Source of the DNA: an uncultured Alistipes sp.
Lineage (GTDB): Bacteria; Bacteroidota; Bacteroidia; Bacteroidales; UBA932
Assembly (NCBI GenBank): GCA_900544175.1
Contig: UQUN01000029.1
Location: forward strand, 1-32,939
DNA length: 32,939 nt
Direction of reading: 5' to 3'
Shown here piece by piece: positions 8,020-16,505 of the stretch. The translations under genes were made by a program, and so were the position numbers. How positions within the stretch are numbered: the stretch's first letter is position 1; every line of letters begins with the position of its first letter. The notes under the pieces were generated by a model, which was not told where the DNA came from, did not search any database, and saw only the letters and a list, made by a program, of their open reading frames with translations.

Positions 8020-9480
8020 CTATAAAGCCTCAGGCTGATGCTCTGGACGCAGCAGGTCCAGCACCGTCTTCACAGGATTGAATGTAATCAGCGGCACCTC
8101 TACGAATACCGTGTTCCAATTGCTCATCGAGCCGTTCCACAGTCCGGGCAGTTCCTGTGCCTTGAGAGAACGGCCCTCATAGCTCTTGTGACTGATGAAG
8201 CCCGTCTCTGGATCAATGAAACGCTGCAGGTCGAACTTCTCCCCCTTGTAATCGACGGTACTGCACACTATATCGACAGGATTGAAATGGGTAGAACCTT
8301 TCAGCATAGATACAGTAGCGGGATCATTCATGTCCAGCTGCGCACCCTCGAGAATCTGAAGGGAAGTGGATCCGTCGGCATCATAGACTATATAGGGCCC
8401 GCCGCCCGGCTCCCCCTCATTTCTTACCATACCGCAGACACGAATAGGACGGTTGAGCTTGGCATGCAGATAGCCCGGATATATTTCCGCCGGGACATCC
8501 GGCAGAGTGACGCAGAATTCTTTCTCCAAGAAAACACGGATTTCATTGAGCAGAACAGCATTCTCCTCACCGGACACCATCATGTCGTCCAGGGCCGTCA
8601 GATAACCGTAAACCTTCCAGCGGATTTCCAACAGCTTGCCGGCCAGCACCTTCTTCCATGTTACGGTATCCTCAAGAAGCCTCTGATGCACTACATTGTC
8701 GATATTCTTCAGGAAGATAATATCTGCCTGCACCCCATTGAGGTTGCGCAACAGAGCGCCGTGTCCTCCCGGACGGTACAATGGCGTGCCGTCGGCTTTC
8801 AAGAAAGGAGTATTATCCTCATTGACGGCAATTATGTCTGTAGAAGGGTCCTGAATGCTGAACGTTATGTCATAGCTGCATCCGAAACGTTCCTCGTACA
8901 TGGCCACGGTATCGTTCAGAATCCTTTCAAAACCAGCCTGATGCGCAGGCGATACGGTAAAATGTATCCACACCTTTCCGTCTGCACTGCGGGCATAAAG
9001 GGCACCTTCCACAAGATGCTCCTCGAAAGCAGTGCGTACTTCGTTCTCATACCGGTGGAACAGTACCTGTCCTTTGGGACGGTCCCCATAATCAAGACCG
9101 TCCTTTCCAGAGGCAGAAACACCTTTACCTATAACATAATCTATAACCTGCAGGTCTGACAGACCATGAAAATCCTCTGAAGTATAAAATGCGAACCTGT
9201 CTATATTGTCGACAAACCTACGCGCCTTGGAACCGGCACCGATATCATGGCCGGACGCAAGGACTGAACGGGCTTCAAAAAGATCCTTGAACATACGCGA
9301 CGCCGCACCTGACGCAGGTACGAACTTGACAACCTTGCCACGGAACGCATCATACCGTCCGACAGCCTCTCGCCGGGCCTGTTCATCCATTACTGCAATT
9401 CCTCTTCCAGGAGTAGCCGCAGCCACTAAATTCAAAAAGGGAAAACCTTTACGGTAATTTTCTATAAACCTGTCATTCAT
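8020..9480 (-). CDS. DUF4301 family protein
   Basis: Protein of 486 residues that I place in the DUF4301 family, large cytosolic proteins common in Bacteroidota with no established role. Near the N-terminus (about 50-60) it has KFVPASGAASRMFKDL, which recalls the GGxGxR-type loop of nucleotidyltransferases. Later come YRPGGHGALLRNLNGVQADI and IFLKNIDNV, which resemble sugar-nucleotide pyrophosphorylase motifs (substrate loop and metal-site Asp). No signal peptide or membrane segment is seen. The open frame reaches 9624, but the ATG at 9480 (MNDRFIENY) gives the family-like start and avoids a long overlap with pdxB, which ends 34 bases upstream. It is last in the recF-dciA-pdxB run. A nucleotidyl- or sugar-phosphate function is inference only. 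Confidence 0.75.
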   Translation of the reverse strand: MNDRFIENYRKGFPFLNLVAAATPGRGIAVMDEQARREAVGRYDAFRGKVVKFVPASGAASRMFKDLFEARSVLASGHDIGAGSKARRFVDNIDRFAFYTSEDFHGLSDLQVIDYVIGKGVSASGKDGLDYGDRPKGQVLFHRYENEVRTAFEEHLVEGALYARSADGKVWIHFTVSPAHQAGFERILNDTVAMYEERFGCSYDITFSIQDPSTDIIAVNEDNTPFLKADGTPLYRPGGHGALLRNLNGVQADIIFLKNIDNVVHQRLLEDTVTWKKVLAGKLLEIRWKVYGYLTALDDMMVSGEENAVLLNEIRVFLEKEFCVTLPDVPAEIYPGYLHAKLNRPIRVCGMVRNEGEPGGGPYIVYDADGSTSLQILEGAQLDMNDPATVSMLKGSTHFNPVDIVCSTVDYKGEKFDLQRFIDPETGFISHKSYEGRSLKAQELPGLWNGSMSNWNTVFVEVPLITFNPVKTVLDLLRPEHQPEAL

Positions 9481-9514
9481 ATTTCTATTATTTTTCCTCA
9501 AAGCTACAAAATTT

Positions 9515-10585
9515 TTAAGACCTATTCCGATACAGGCACGGACTTGAAATATATCCAGGCACCTCGAACTCATGACGGTAATTGAAATCACGACGGAGCT
9601 GCTCAAAGGAAGACGGATCAGCACGGAAGGCCCTGTCCGTATCCATAATCGGAAATACAGACTGCATGGATTCAGCCAGTTCAGCCTGATCGCGCATCGT
9701 TCCTATGGATACCGGCAGCGGGATATGGGACAATGGTGCCGCATCAGGTGCGAAATCCATCAACGGCCTTATACCGAAATACCTGGCAAGAGCCCTGACG
9801 GCCATCTTCGTACCGTTCAGCTTGCCCTCGTAGGAATATCCGGCTATATGTGGCGTCGCTATATCGGCCGCATCCACCAGTCCTAGCGTAATGCCGGAAG
9901 GTTCTCCGCTCCACACATCCAGAATCAGGAGCGAGAGCTTGTCGCGGTATCTCAGGACTGCCGTGTCGTCCACCACCTCTCCCCTGCATGCATTGACCAG
10001 TACTGCCCCTGATTTCATACCGTCCAGAAAAGCGTCCGACACCATTCCCCTTGTCGAATCGTCCAGCGGAAGATGGCAGGACACTATGTCTGATTCCCTT
10101 AGAAGAGTGTCAAGCGGGACGAGCGGAGCCCGCAACGACGCATCGATATCATTGCGCAGTACCCGGAAACCAAGATATCCGGCCAGACGGGCGACTCTCT
10201 CACCTGTATTGCCGGCCCCTACGACACCTATGGTCTTTCCACGCAGGTCAAACCCCTTCCTTGACGCCGCTGTGAACAATGCCGTATGGACATACTGCAT
10301 CACTCCGCAGGCATTGCAGCCCGGAGCACTCGCATAATCTATGCCGTGAGCTCTCAGCCATCCGATATCCATATGGTCGGTCCCTATAGTCGCCGTGGCC
10401 ACGAATCTGACTCCGGTCCCTTCAAGCAAGTCCTTTCCACAGATTGTCCTGGTCCTTACTACAAGAGCATCCGCCTCAGTACAGTCCTCCCGGGATATGG
10501 CTCCTCCAGCCTTGTACACAACGTCACAGTACGGTTCCAGAACGCCTTTCAGAAACGGAATATCCTTGTCTGCCACTACTTTCAT
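9515..10585 (-). CDS. pdxB: 4-phosphoerythronate dehydrogenase
   Basis: PdxB-type D-2-hydroxyacid dehydrogenase, 356 residues, which oxidises 4-phosphoerythronate in the DXP-dependent pyridoxal phosphate pathway. The Rossmann motif GVVGAGNTGERVARL is near residue 120. The catalytic Arg lies in NACRGEVVDD, the Glu in the following DVWSGEP segment and the His in TPHIAGYSYEGKLNGT. The C-terminal region after about 280 fits the PdxB dimerisation extension, and EVPGYISS at the end is compatible. An ATG at 10585 lies 2 bases after the DUF721 stop; a GTG at 10591 that overlaps that stop is an alternative. Either way translation is probably coupled. SerA or other hydroxyacid dehydrogenases are less likely, given the C-terminus. 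Confidence 0.9.
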   Translation of the reverse strand: MKVVADKDIPFLKGVLEPYCDVVYKAGGAISREDCTEADALVVRTRTICGKDLLEGTGVRFVATATIGTDHMDIGWLRAHGIDYASAPGCNACGVMQYVHTALFTAASRKGFDLRGKTIGVVGAGNTGERVARLAGYLGFRVLRNDIDASLRAPLVPLDTLLRESDIVSCHLPLDDSTRGMVSDAFLDGMKSGAVLVNACRGEVVDDTAVLRYRDKLSLLILDVWSGEPSGITLGLVDAADIATPHIAGYSYEGKLNGTKMAVRALARYFGIRPLMDFAPDAAPLSHIPLPVSIGTMRDQAELAESMQSVFPIMDTDRAFRADPSSFEQLRRDFNYRHEFEVPGYISSPCLYRNRS

Positions 10586-10587
10586 AA

Positions 10588-10878
10588 TCACCTTAGAACT
10601 ATTGCCTTAACCGTACCGTCCCCGACGCGCCTGTTGATTTCGGCCATTATACCATCCTTATTGTAATACAGCCTGTTGCGTATGATGGAAGAACTTATGT
10701 GGCAATACAGTACCCCGTCCTTGTAATATGTCCGGGACGTGACGGACGCCGCCCTCGGCCCCACTGCCGCATTCCATGCCTGGGACACATCTATGGCACG
10801 CATGTCATTCTCAAGATGTACCTCTTTCACATAACGCCCCAGAAGCTCGCCTAATTTGACCGCACCTGTCCTTTGCAT
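10588..10878 (-). CDS. DUF721 (DciA-like) protein
   Basis: Small protein of 96 residues of the DUF721 family, whose founding member DciA loads or assists the replicative helicase DnaB in bacteria lacking DnaC. Typical features are an N-terminal LGELLGRYVKE helix, SQAWNAAVGPRAASVT (the conserved W..vvG segment), then VLYCHISSSIIRNRLYYNKDGI and a C-terminal INRRVGDGTVKAIVLR strand. It overlaps the 3' end of recF by 28 bases and its TGA abuts the pdxB start, so all three are probably translated from one mRNA. Pairing with recF supports a replication or repair role. The family is well supported; the helicase-loader role here is inferred. Confidence 0.85.
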   Translation of the reverse strand: MQRTGAVKLGELLGRYVKEVHLENDMRAIDVSQAWNAAVGPRAASVTSRTYYKDGVLYCHISSSIIRNRLYYNKDGIMAEINRRVGDGTVKAIVLR

Positions 10879-11945
10879 ACATTGAAGAATTTTCCCTGAT
10901 CAGTTATTCCGTCCACTATGCCCCTGAGCCGGCTGCTGTCAGTATCAGTTATGAATATCTGTCCGAAATCCTCCTGAAGCACCATCCTTACAAGAGCCTC
11001 GACCCTGGTGGCGTCCAGTTTGTCAAAAAGATCGTCGAACAGCAGTATCGGCTTCATGCTCCGTATCCCGCACATCACCGAATACTGAGCCATCTTCAAG
11101 GCTATGATGAACGACTTCTGCTGTCCTTGTGAAGAACATCTGCGAAGAGAGTGGCCGTCCATAAGAAACTCCAGATCATCCCTCTGCAGTCCAACCGTAG
11201 TATACCCCATCAGTCTGTCCTTCTGGAGGCAGGACGCGAACAGTGCCTCAGTGCCTCCTTCCTTGTCTATCTCGGAGACATACCGCACAGCCACAGTCTC
11301 CCGGCCACCGGAAATAAGCCTGTAGAACGAAGCGGCACGCTCATCAAGCATGGCGGCAGCCACGGACCTCCTGCCGTGCACGTATTCCGAAAAACCGTAC
11401 ATTCGGCCCGAGACAGTATCCAGCAGCAGGTCAGGCACATTGCCCTGTTTGAGCAGAGAATTTCTCTGTCGCAAAAGACGGTTGTAGGCCATCAGCGAAT
11501 GCAGGTACTCCCTGTCGGTCTGGGATATCATCATGTTCATAAAACGGCGTCTTTCCTCACCTGACCCACTGATAAGCGAACTGTCCACCGGAGATGTTAC
11601 CACTACCGGATAACGCCCTATATGCTCTGAAACCCGTCTGTAGGCCTTGTCATTGCGCCTGACGGTCTTCGTTCCGTCACTATGCACCGCCACCGCTATG
11701 TCATCTGTCTGCCCGTCACGCATATAGGTTCCGTGAAGAACGGCACCGCCCGTACCGAAAGCATATGTGTACCTGTCGGAAGAAGACAGAAAACTCTTGG
11801 TCATGGACAGATAGTACACCGCATCCAGAAGGTTCGTCTTGCCCTCTCCGTTGTCCCCGCATATGCAGTTGATCTTGGGTGAAAACACAACGTCTGCGGA
11901 AAGAATGTTCTTGAAATTCTCTACAATTATTCTTTTAAGATACAT
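10851..11945 (-). CDS. recF: DNA replication/repair protein RecF
   Basis: RecF, 364 residues, a cytosolic ABC-type ATPase that helps load RecA at gapped DNA. The start MYLKRIIVENFKNI is followed by Walker A GDNGEGKTN at about 30-38. The ABC signature region SSQGQQKSFIIALKMAQ and Walker B PILLFDDLFDKLD lie in the last third, then the FITDTDSSRL segment. The open frame extends to 11984, but the extra 13 residues overlap the TATATTTG promoter element at 11962-11969. The ATG at 11945 is also the family start. It is the first gene of the recF-dciA-pdxB-DUF4301 operon. Confidence 0.96.
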   Translation of the reverse strand: MYLKRIIVENFKNILSADVVFSPKINCICGDNGEGKTNLLDAVYYLSMTKSFLSSSDRYTYAFGTGGAVLHGTYMRDGQTDDIAVAVHSDGTKTVRRNDKAYRRVSEHIGRYPVVVTSPVDSSLISGSGEERRRFMNMMISQTDREYLHSLMAYNRLLRQRNSLLKQGNVPDLLLDTVSGRMYGFSEYVHGRRSVAAAMLDERAASFYRLISGGRETVAVRYVSEIDKEGGTEALFASCLQKDRLMGYTTVGLQRDDLEFLMDGHSLRRCSSQGQQKSFIIALKMAQYSVMCGIRSMKPILLFDDLFDKLDATRVEALVRMVLQEDFGQIFITDTDSSRLRGIVDGITDQGKFFNVCKGQVRSN

Positions 11946-11961
11946 CACCTGCTCTTTACTG

Positions 11962-11969
11962 CAAATATA
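11962..11969 (-). promoter_or_regulatory. putative -7 promoter element of recF operon
   Basis: TATATTTG on the minus strand matches TAnnTTTG and ends 16 bases before the ATG at 11945. A TTTG at 11984-11987 lies upstream, but with only 14 bases between the boxes, shorter than usual. Confidence 0.5.
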
Positions 11970-12025
11970 GGCTATTTTTCTCACAAAAGCTGAAATGTCA
12001 CGTTTAACTTTATTGCAATTTTATC

Positions 12026-12055
12026 TTTGCGGTTACACATTTTATTGTATTTTTG
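12026..12055 (+). promoter_or_regulatory. putative promoter of TPR-yebC-decarboxylase operon
   Basis: TTTG at 12026-12029 (-33) and TATTTTTG at 12048-12055 (-7) are separated by 18 bases, a good match to the Bacteroidota promoter. A second -7-like TATCTTTG at 12022-12029 overlaps the -33 box, so a second, upstream start is possible. The ATG follows 36 bases after the -7 element. Confidence 0.6.
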
Positions 12056-12091
12056 CAACCATTACAAAAATTATAAATTTTTAATTCCAAA

Positions 12092-12772
12092 ATGGCAAAG
12101 AACATAAGCAATCCCCACGAGGAGAAAATCGAAAAAGTCGGCGAAGCCGTCTCTCAGACAGAAGTATTTTTCAAGAAAAACGGAAAATTGCTATCTTATA
12201 TCGGAGTCGGACTGATACTTGTTGCGGCTGTAGTCATTCTTATAATCCAGTTCTATTCAAAGCCCCTCAAGGACGAGGCTGTGGGACAGACATTCGGTGC
12301 CGAACAGTATTTCAGGGCCGAGGACTATGAGAAAGCCCTGAACGGCGACGGTAACTCCCTCGGATTTGCCCAGATTATCGATGAATACGGCTCCAAGGCC
12401 GGCAAGGCTGTCTATCTGTACGCCGGTATCTGCGAACTCCAGCTCGGCAATGCGGCGGAGGCCATAGACTACCTCGCTTCCTACAAAGGAAAAGAGCCGG
12501 TACTCCATGCACGCGCCCTCGCCTGCACAGGTGACGCATACTCGATGCTTGAAGACTACGAGACAGCATTGGACTACTACATCAGGGCCGCACAGGTGGA
12601 GGACAACATATTCGCCGCATCGTACCTCTTGAAAGCGGGAATAATCTGCGAGGAACTCGGCCGCTACGATGAGGCACTCGCCCACTACCGTGTCATCAAG
12701 GACAAATACCCGCAGTCCTATGAGGGATATGAGATCGACAAGTACATTTCACGTATAGAAGTCAAGAAGTAA
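12092..12772 (+). CDS. membrane-anchored tetratricopeptide repeat protein
   Basis: Protein of 226 residues. A short cytosolic N-terminus is followed by one transmembrane helix (about 34-55, LLSYIGVGLILVAAVVILII). A mainly helical domain follows, with TPR-type repeats such as AVYLYAGICELQLGNAAEAIDYL, ARALACTGDAYSMLEDYETALDYY and YLLKAGIICEELGRYDEALAHY. The layout resembles YfgM-like proteins, which associate with periplasmic chaperones or the Sec translocon, but specific identity is not shown. It is first in the operon leading through yebC into the methylmalonyl-CoA decarboxylase genes (8 bases to yebC). A role as assembly factor for that membrane complex is conceivable but is inference. Confidence 0.85.
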   Translation: MAKNISNPHEEKIEKVGEAVSQTEVFFKKNGKLLSYIGVGLILVAAVVILIIQFYSKPLKDEAVGQTFGAEQYFRAEDYEKALNGDGNSLGFAQIIDEYGSKAGKAVYLYAGICELQLGNAAEAIDYLASYKGKEPVLHARALACTGDAYSMLEDYETALDYYIRAAQVEDNIFAASYLLKAGIICEELGRYDEALAHYRVIKDKYPQSYEGYEIDKYISRIEVKK

Positions 12773-12780
12773 AGAACCGT

Positions 12781-13515
12781 ATGGGAAGAGCATTCGAATT
12801 CAGAAAGGAACGTAAGTTCAAACGCTGGGGTAACATGGCCCGCGTATTCACACGTCTTGGAAAGGAAATAACCATAGCTGCAAAGGCCGGAGGTCCTGAT
12901 CCGGACAGCAATCCACGCCTCAGGACACTCATCCAGACCGCAAAAAGCGAGAACATGCCCAAAGACAATATCGAGAGGGCCATCAAGAGGGCGGTGGAAA
13001 AAGACCAGGGCAATTATGAAGAGATTGTATACGAGGGATTCGGTCCTCACGGTATAGCATTCCTGATCGAGACAGCAACCGACAACAACATGAGAACTGT
13101 GGCCAATATCCGAAGCTACTTCACAAAAGTCGGAGGCAGTCTCGGAACCCAGGGCAGCGTAAGTTTCATGTTCGACCACAAGTGCGTATTCAAGGTAAGG
13201 AAAGACAGCCCTGTGGACATGGACGAACTGGAACTGGAACTCATCGACTACGGAGTGGACGATGTCTATAGAGACGAGGACGAAGACCTTATTTATATAT
13301 ACGGTGAGTTCGAGTCATTCGGCAATATCCAGAAATATCTCGAGGACAACGGCTTCACCATCGTATCCGGAGGTTTCGAGAGAATACCTAACGTTCCTCT
13401 CAAGAAGCTTGCCAAGGATGAAAAGGAAGGTATACTGAAGCTCATAGACAAGCTGGAGAACGACGATGACGTACAGAATGTGTACCACACAATGGAAATG
13501 GCTGACGAAGAATAA
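12781..13515 (+). CDS. YebC/PmpR (TACO1) family protein
   Basis: YebC-family protein of 244 residues. Members have been described as DNA-binding regulators (PmpR), while the mitochondrial relative TACO1 and some bacterial members assist translation. Conserved segments are RWGNMARVFTRLGKEITIAAKAGGPDPDSNPRLR, IQTAKSENMPKDNIERAIKRA and YEEIVYEGFGPHGIAFLIE, followed by TDNNMRTVANIRSYFTK and GSLGTQGSVSFMF. The N-terminus begins MGRAFEFRKERKFKRW instead of the common MAGHSKWANIKHRK. The acidic C-terminus ends NDDDVQNVYHTMEMADEE. It lies between the TPR gene and the epimerase, with short gaps of 8 and 19 bases. Confidence 0.95.
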   Translation: MGRAFEFRKERKFKRWGNMARVFTRLGKEITIAAKAGGPDPDSNPRLRTLIQTAKSENMPKDNIERAIKRAVEKDQGNYEEIVYEGFGPHGIAFLIETATDNNMRTVANIRSYFTKVGGSLGTQGSVSFMFDHKCVFKVRKDSPVDMDELELELIDYGVDDVYRDEDEDLIYIYGEFESFGNIQKYLEDNGFTIVSGGFERIPNVPLKKLAKDEKEGILKLIDKLENDDDVQNVYHTMEMADEE

Positions 13516-13534
13516 CATTTAAATACATAATATT

Positions 13535-13951
13535 ATGGAACTGTCACATATTGAACATCTCGGAATCGCCGTTAAGTCTCTTGACGAAGCAATTCCCTAT
13601 TATGAGAACATGTTGGGCCTTAAATGCTACTCTATCGAAGAGGTTCCCGACCAGAAAGTCAGGACTGCCTTTTTCAAAATAGGACAGACAAAACTCGAAC
13701 TGCTTGAGAGCACATCTCCTGACGGGACTATCGCCAGCTTCATCGAAAAGAGAGGCGAAGGCATACATCATCTGGCTTTCTGCGTTAAGGACGGTGTCCA
13801 GAACGCTCTCAACGAAATGGAATCCAAAGGTGTCAGACTTATTGACAAGGCTCCCCGCAAAGGTGCCGAGGGTCTCAACATAGCATTCCTGCATCCCAAA
13901 TCCACTCATGGAGTTCTTACAGAACTGTGCGAGGATCCAAACAACAAGTAA
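13535..13951 (+). CDS. mce: methylmalonyl-CoA epimerase
   Basis: Epimerase of 138 residues, a vicinal-oxygen-chelate (glyoxalase-like) metalloenzyme that interconverts (2R)- and (2S)-methylmalonyl-CoA. The motif EHLGIAVKSLDEAIPYYENMLGL at the N-terminus holds the first metal His. Others lie in QTKLELLES, GIHHLAFCV and LTELCE, giving the expected His/Glu metal site. Length is typical. It is immediately upstream (26 bases) of the decarboxylase alpha subunit. The pair converts the product of methylmalonyl-CoA mutase toward propionyl-CoA; the mutase itself is not in the window. Confidence 0.96.
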   Translation: MELSHIEHLGIAVKSLDEAIPYYENMLGLKCYSIEEVPDQKVRTAFFKIGQTKLELLESTSPDGTIASFIEKRGEGIHHLAFCVKDGVQNALNEMESKGVRLIDKAPRKGAEGLNIAFLHPKSTHGVLTELCEDPNNK

Positions 13952-13977
13952 ACAAACACATTAATAGATTATAAGTT

Positions 13978-15540
13978 ATGAGCCAACAGCTTGAACAAGT
14001 AAAAGCGCTGATAGAGCTTCGTGAGAAGGCCCGCCTCGGCGGCGGTGAGAAAAGAATCGAATCTCAGCACGCGAAGGGCAAATACACTGCCCGTGAAAGG
14101 ATTGCAATGCTCCTGGACGAAGGCAGTTTTGAAGAATTCGACATGTTCGTGACGCACCGCTGCACGAATTTCGGTATGAACAAGACGACATTCCTCGGTG
14201 ACGGAGTCGTAACAGGATACGGAACCATCGACGGCCGTCTCGTGTATGTATTCGCACAGGACTTCACCGTATTCGGAGGTTCCCTGTCAGAGACCCTTGC
14301 ACAGAAGATATGCAAGATTATGGACCAGGCCATGAAGATGGGCGCTCCCGTCATCGGTCTGAACGACTCCGGCGGTGCCCGTATCCAGGAAGGTGTGAAC
14401 GCTCTCGCAGGATATGCCGAGATCTTCCAGAGGAATATCCTCGCTTCCGGTGTCATCCCCCAGATATCAGCCATCCTCGGCCCGTGCGCCGGTGGAGCCG
14501 TGTACTCCCCTGCCCTGACCGACTTCAACATAATGGCCAAAGGCACCAGCTATATGTTCCTTACCGGACCTGCCGTTGTAAAATCCGTTACAGGTGAGGT
14601 CGTGACCCAGGAGCAGCTCGGAGGAGCTTCCGTACACGCATCAAAGAGCGGTGTGGCGCACTTTGCCGCAGACTCCGAAGAAGACACTATCGCGATTATC
14701 CGCAAACTGCTCTCATTCATTCCTCAGAACAACATGGAAGAGCCTCCGTACAAGCCTACCGCCGATCCTATCGAAAGACTTGAGGACTCGCTCAATTCCA
14801 TCATTCCCGACAGCCCCAACGAACCTTATGACATGTACAATGTTATCGGAGCCATAGTGGATGACGGTGAGTTCTTCGAGATTCACAAGGACTACGCAAG
14901 GAACATCATCATAGGCTTCGCCCACATGGGAGGCACATCAGTAGGTATCGTGGCCAACCAGCCCAAATACCTGGCCGGAGTGCTTGACATCAACTCCTCC
15001 CGCAAGGCTGCCCGTTTCGTCCGTTTCTGCGATGCGTTCAACATACCACTCGTAACCCTTGTGGACGTTCCCGGCTTCCTTCCCGGAACACAGCAGGAGT
15101 ACGGTGGAATCATACTCCACGGAGCCAAGCTGCTCTATGCTTACGGAGAGGCCACTGTTCCCAAAGTCACAGTCACACTCCGCAAGTCATACGGAGGTTC
15201 GCATATCGTGATGAGCTGCAAGCAGCTCCGTGGCGACATCAATTATGCATGGCCTACGGCAAATATTGCAGTCATGGGAGCAGAGGGTGCTGTTGAAGTA
15301 CTGTACTCCAAGGAAATCAAAGCCATTGAAGATCCCGAGAAACGCGCAGAGCTTGCCGCAGAGAAGAAGAAAGAGTACAACGACCTTTTCTGCAACCCCT
15401 ACAAGGCAGCCAGCTACGGCTACATTGATGACGTCATCGAGCCCCGCAACACCCGTTTCCGCGTAATCCGCGCTCTTGAGCAGTTGTCTACCAAGAAACT
15501 GACCAACCCGGCCAAGAAGCACGACAATCTTCCTTTGTAA
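13978..15540 (+). CDS. mmdA: methylmalonyl-CoA decarboxylase alpha subunit (carboxyltransferase)
   Basis: Carboxyltransferase subunit of 520 residues, cytosolic. It moves the carboxyl group of (S)-methylmalonyl-CoA to the biotin of the MmdC subunit. It has two crotonase-like halves. The N-terminal half carries SGGARIQEGVNALAGYAEIF and GPCAGGAVYSPALTDF, the latter an oxyanion-hole glycine region. The C-terminal half has VDVPGFLPGTQQEYGGIILHGAKLLYAY and SYGGSHIVMSCKQLRGDINYAWP. Propionyl-CoA carboxylase beta subunits are close relatives. The neighbouring membrane beta subunit and OadG-type subunit identify this one as part of the Na+-pumping decarboxylase. Confidence 0.95.
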   Translation: MSQQLEQVKALIELREKARLGGGEKRIESQHAKGKYTARERIAMLLDEGSFEEFDMFVTHRCTNFGMNKTTFLGDGVVTGYGTIDGRLVYVFAQDFTVFGGSLSETLAQKICKIMDQAMKMGAPVIGLNDSGGARIQEGVNALAGYAEIFQRNILASGVIPQISAILGPCAGGAVYSPALTDFNIMAKGTSYMFLTGPAVVKSVTGEVVTQEQLGGASVHASKSGVAHFAADSEEDTIAIIRKLLSFIPQNNMEEPPYKPTADPIERLEDSLNSIIPDSPNEPYDMYNVIGAIVDDGEFFEIHKDYARNIIIGFAHMGGTSVGIVANQPKYLAGVLDINSSRKAARFVRFCDAFNIPLVTLVDVPGFLPGTQQEYGGIILHGAKLLYAYGEATVPKVTVTLRKSYGGSHIVMSCKQLRGDINYAWPTANIAVMGAEGAVEVLYSKEIKAIEDPEKRAELAAEKKKEYNDLFCNPYKAASYGYIDDVIEPRNTRFRVIRALEQLSTKKLTNPAKKHDNLPL

Positions 15541-15565
15541 CACAGTAACAATCAAACCGACAGAA

Positions 15566-16495
15566 ATGAACAAACTTAGATTCATATTGGTGTCAGGTCT
15601 TGCTGCGACTCTGTCGATTTTCACAATGAGTGCCCAGAGCCAGAGCGATATGCGTCTGAACGAGCTTCTCATATACAATGAGACCAACTTCGAGGACGAT
15701 TTCGGCTTCCACAACGGGTGGTTCGAGCTGTTCAACACCTCCTACGGCACTGTGGATATCGGCGGATGTTTTCTGTCCAACGACCCTGACAATCTGAAGA
15801 AATACATCATCCCCAAAGCGGATGTACTGACAAAGATACCTCCCCGTCAGCACACCCTCTTCTGGGCGGACAACAATCCTTACCACGGTACGTTCCATAT
15901 CAACTTTACCCTTGAAGAGTCTGATACCATCTACTTCGTGGCCAGTGACGGACGTACTGTCATCGACAAGATCGCCGTGCCCAAGAACCTCGGCGTAGAC
16001 CAGTCCTACGGACGTACCGAAGACGGAATCGGCTCAACTGACGGCAGCGGCGAAGGCTGGAAAATCATGCCCTGGACATCTCCGAGCACCAACAACGCCG
16101 GAGTTGACGAGGAGTCCAAGAGCCAGATAATGGCACGAGAGGACCCGGGAGGATGGATTCTCACCCTCACAGCCATGCTGGTGGTATTCTGCGCACTGAT
16201 CATCCTGTGCTTCATCTTCAAGTTTACAGGTCATGTCGCCACGCGCAAACAGCAGCAGAGGTCCGCAGCCGCCACAGCCGGCAGCGGGGAGGCTACGGTA
16301 AACGTCAAGGAGACATCCGGTGAGACATATGCGGCTATCGCCGTGGCACTCCATCTCTTCCATGAGGAAAGCGAGGCCCACGACCACGAGAGCCTTACCA
16401 TAACCATGAGTCACACCGACAGAAGCTACTCGCCCTGGAGCTCCAAGATATACACTTTACGTCAGACCCCTACAGTAAAAAAGAACCAAAGATAA
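15566..16495 (+). CDS. lamin-tail domain / OadG-type decarboxylase subunit fusion
   Basis: Protein of 309 residues joining two parts. After a signal peptide (about 1-23, ending SAQ) comes a lamin-tail-domain-like region (about 28-180) with LNELLIYNETNFEDD, NGWFELFNTS, FLSNDPDNLKKYIIP, LFWADNN, FTLEESDTIYFVASDG and DQSYGRTEDG. One transmembrane helix (about 196-220, GWILTLTAMLVVFCALIILC) leads to a cytosolic tail with an Ala/Gln-rich linker and a C-terminal SPWSSKIYTLRQTP motif, as in OadG-type gamma/delta subunits. The first part would be periplasmic. It sits where mmdD belongs, between mmdA and mmdC (25 and 10 base gaps). It probably stabilises the complex; the role of the outer domain is unknown. 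Confidence 0.85.
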   Translation: MNKLRFILVSGLAATLSIFTMSAQSQSDMRLNELLIYNETNFEDDFGFHNGWFELFNTSYGTVDIGGCFLSNDPDNLKKYIIPKADVLTKIPPRQHTLFWADNNPYHGTFHINFTLEESDTIYFVASDGRTVIDKIAVPKNLGVDQSYGRTEDGIGSTDGSGEGWKIMPWTSPSTNNAGVDEESKSQIMAREDPGGWILTLTAMLVVFCALIILCFIFKFTGHVATRKQQQRSAAATAGSGEATVNVKETSGETYAAIAVALHLFHEESEAHDHESLTITMSHTDRSYSPWSSKIYTLRQTPTVKKNQR

Positions 16496-16505
16496 ATTAT
16501 AGACC

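Noticed and set aside
8038..9159. Plus-strand open frame of 373 codons opposite the DUF4301 gene
   Set aside because: No recognisable domain or signal, and it would conflict with the operon on the minus strand.
14000..15540. Propionyl-CoA carboxylase beta subunit as the name of the mmdA product
   Set aside because: No biotin carboxylase gene is nearby, while the membrane beta, OadG-type and biotin carrier subunits of a Na+-pumping decarboxylase follow directly.
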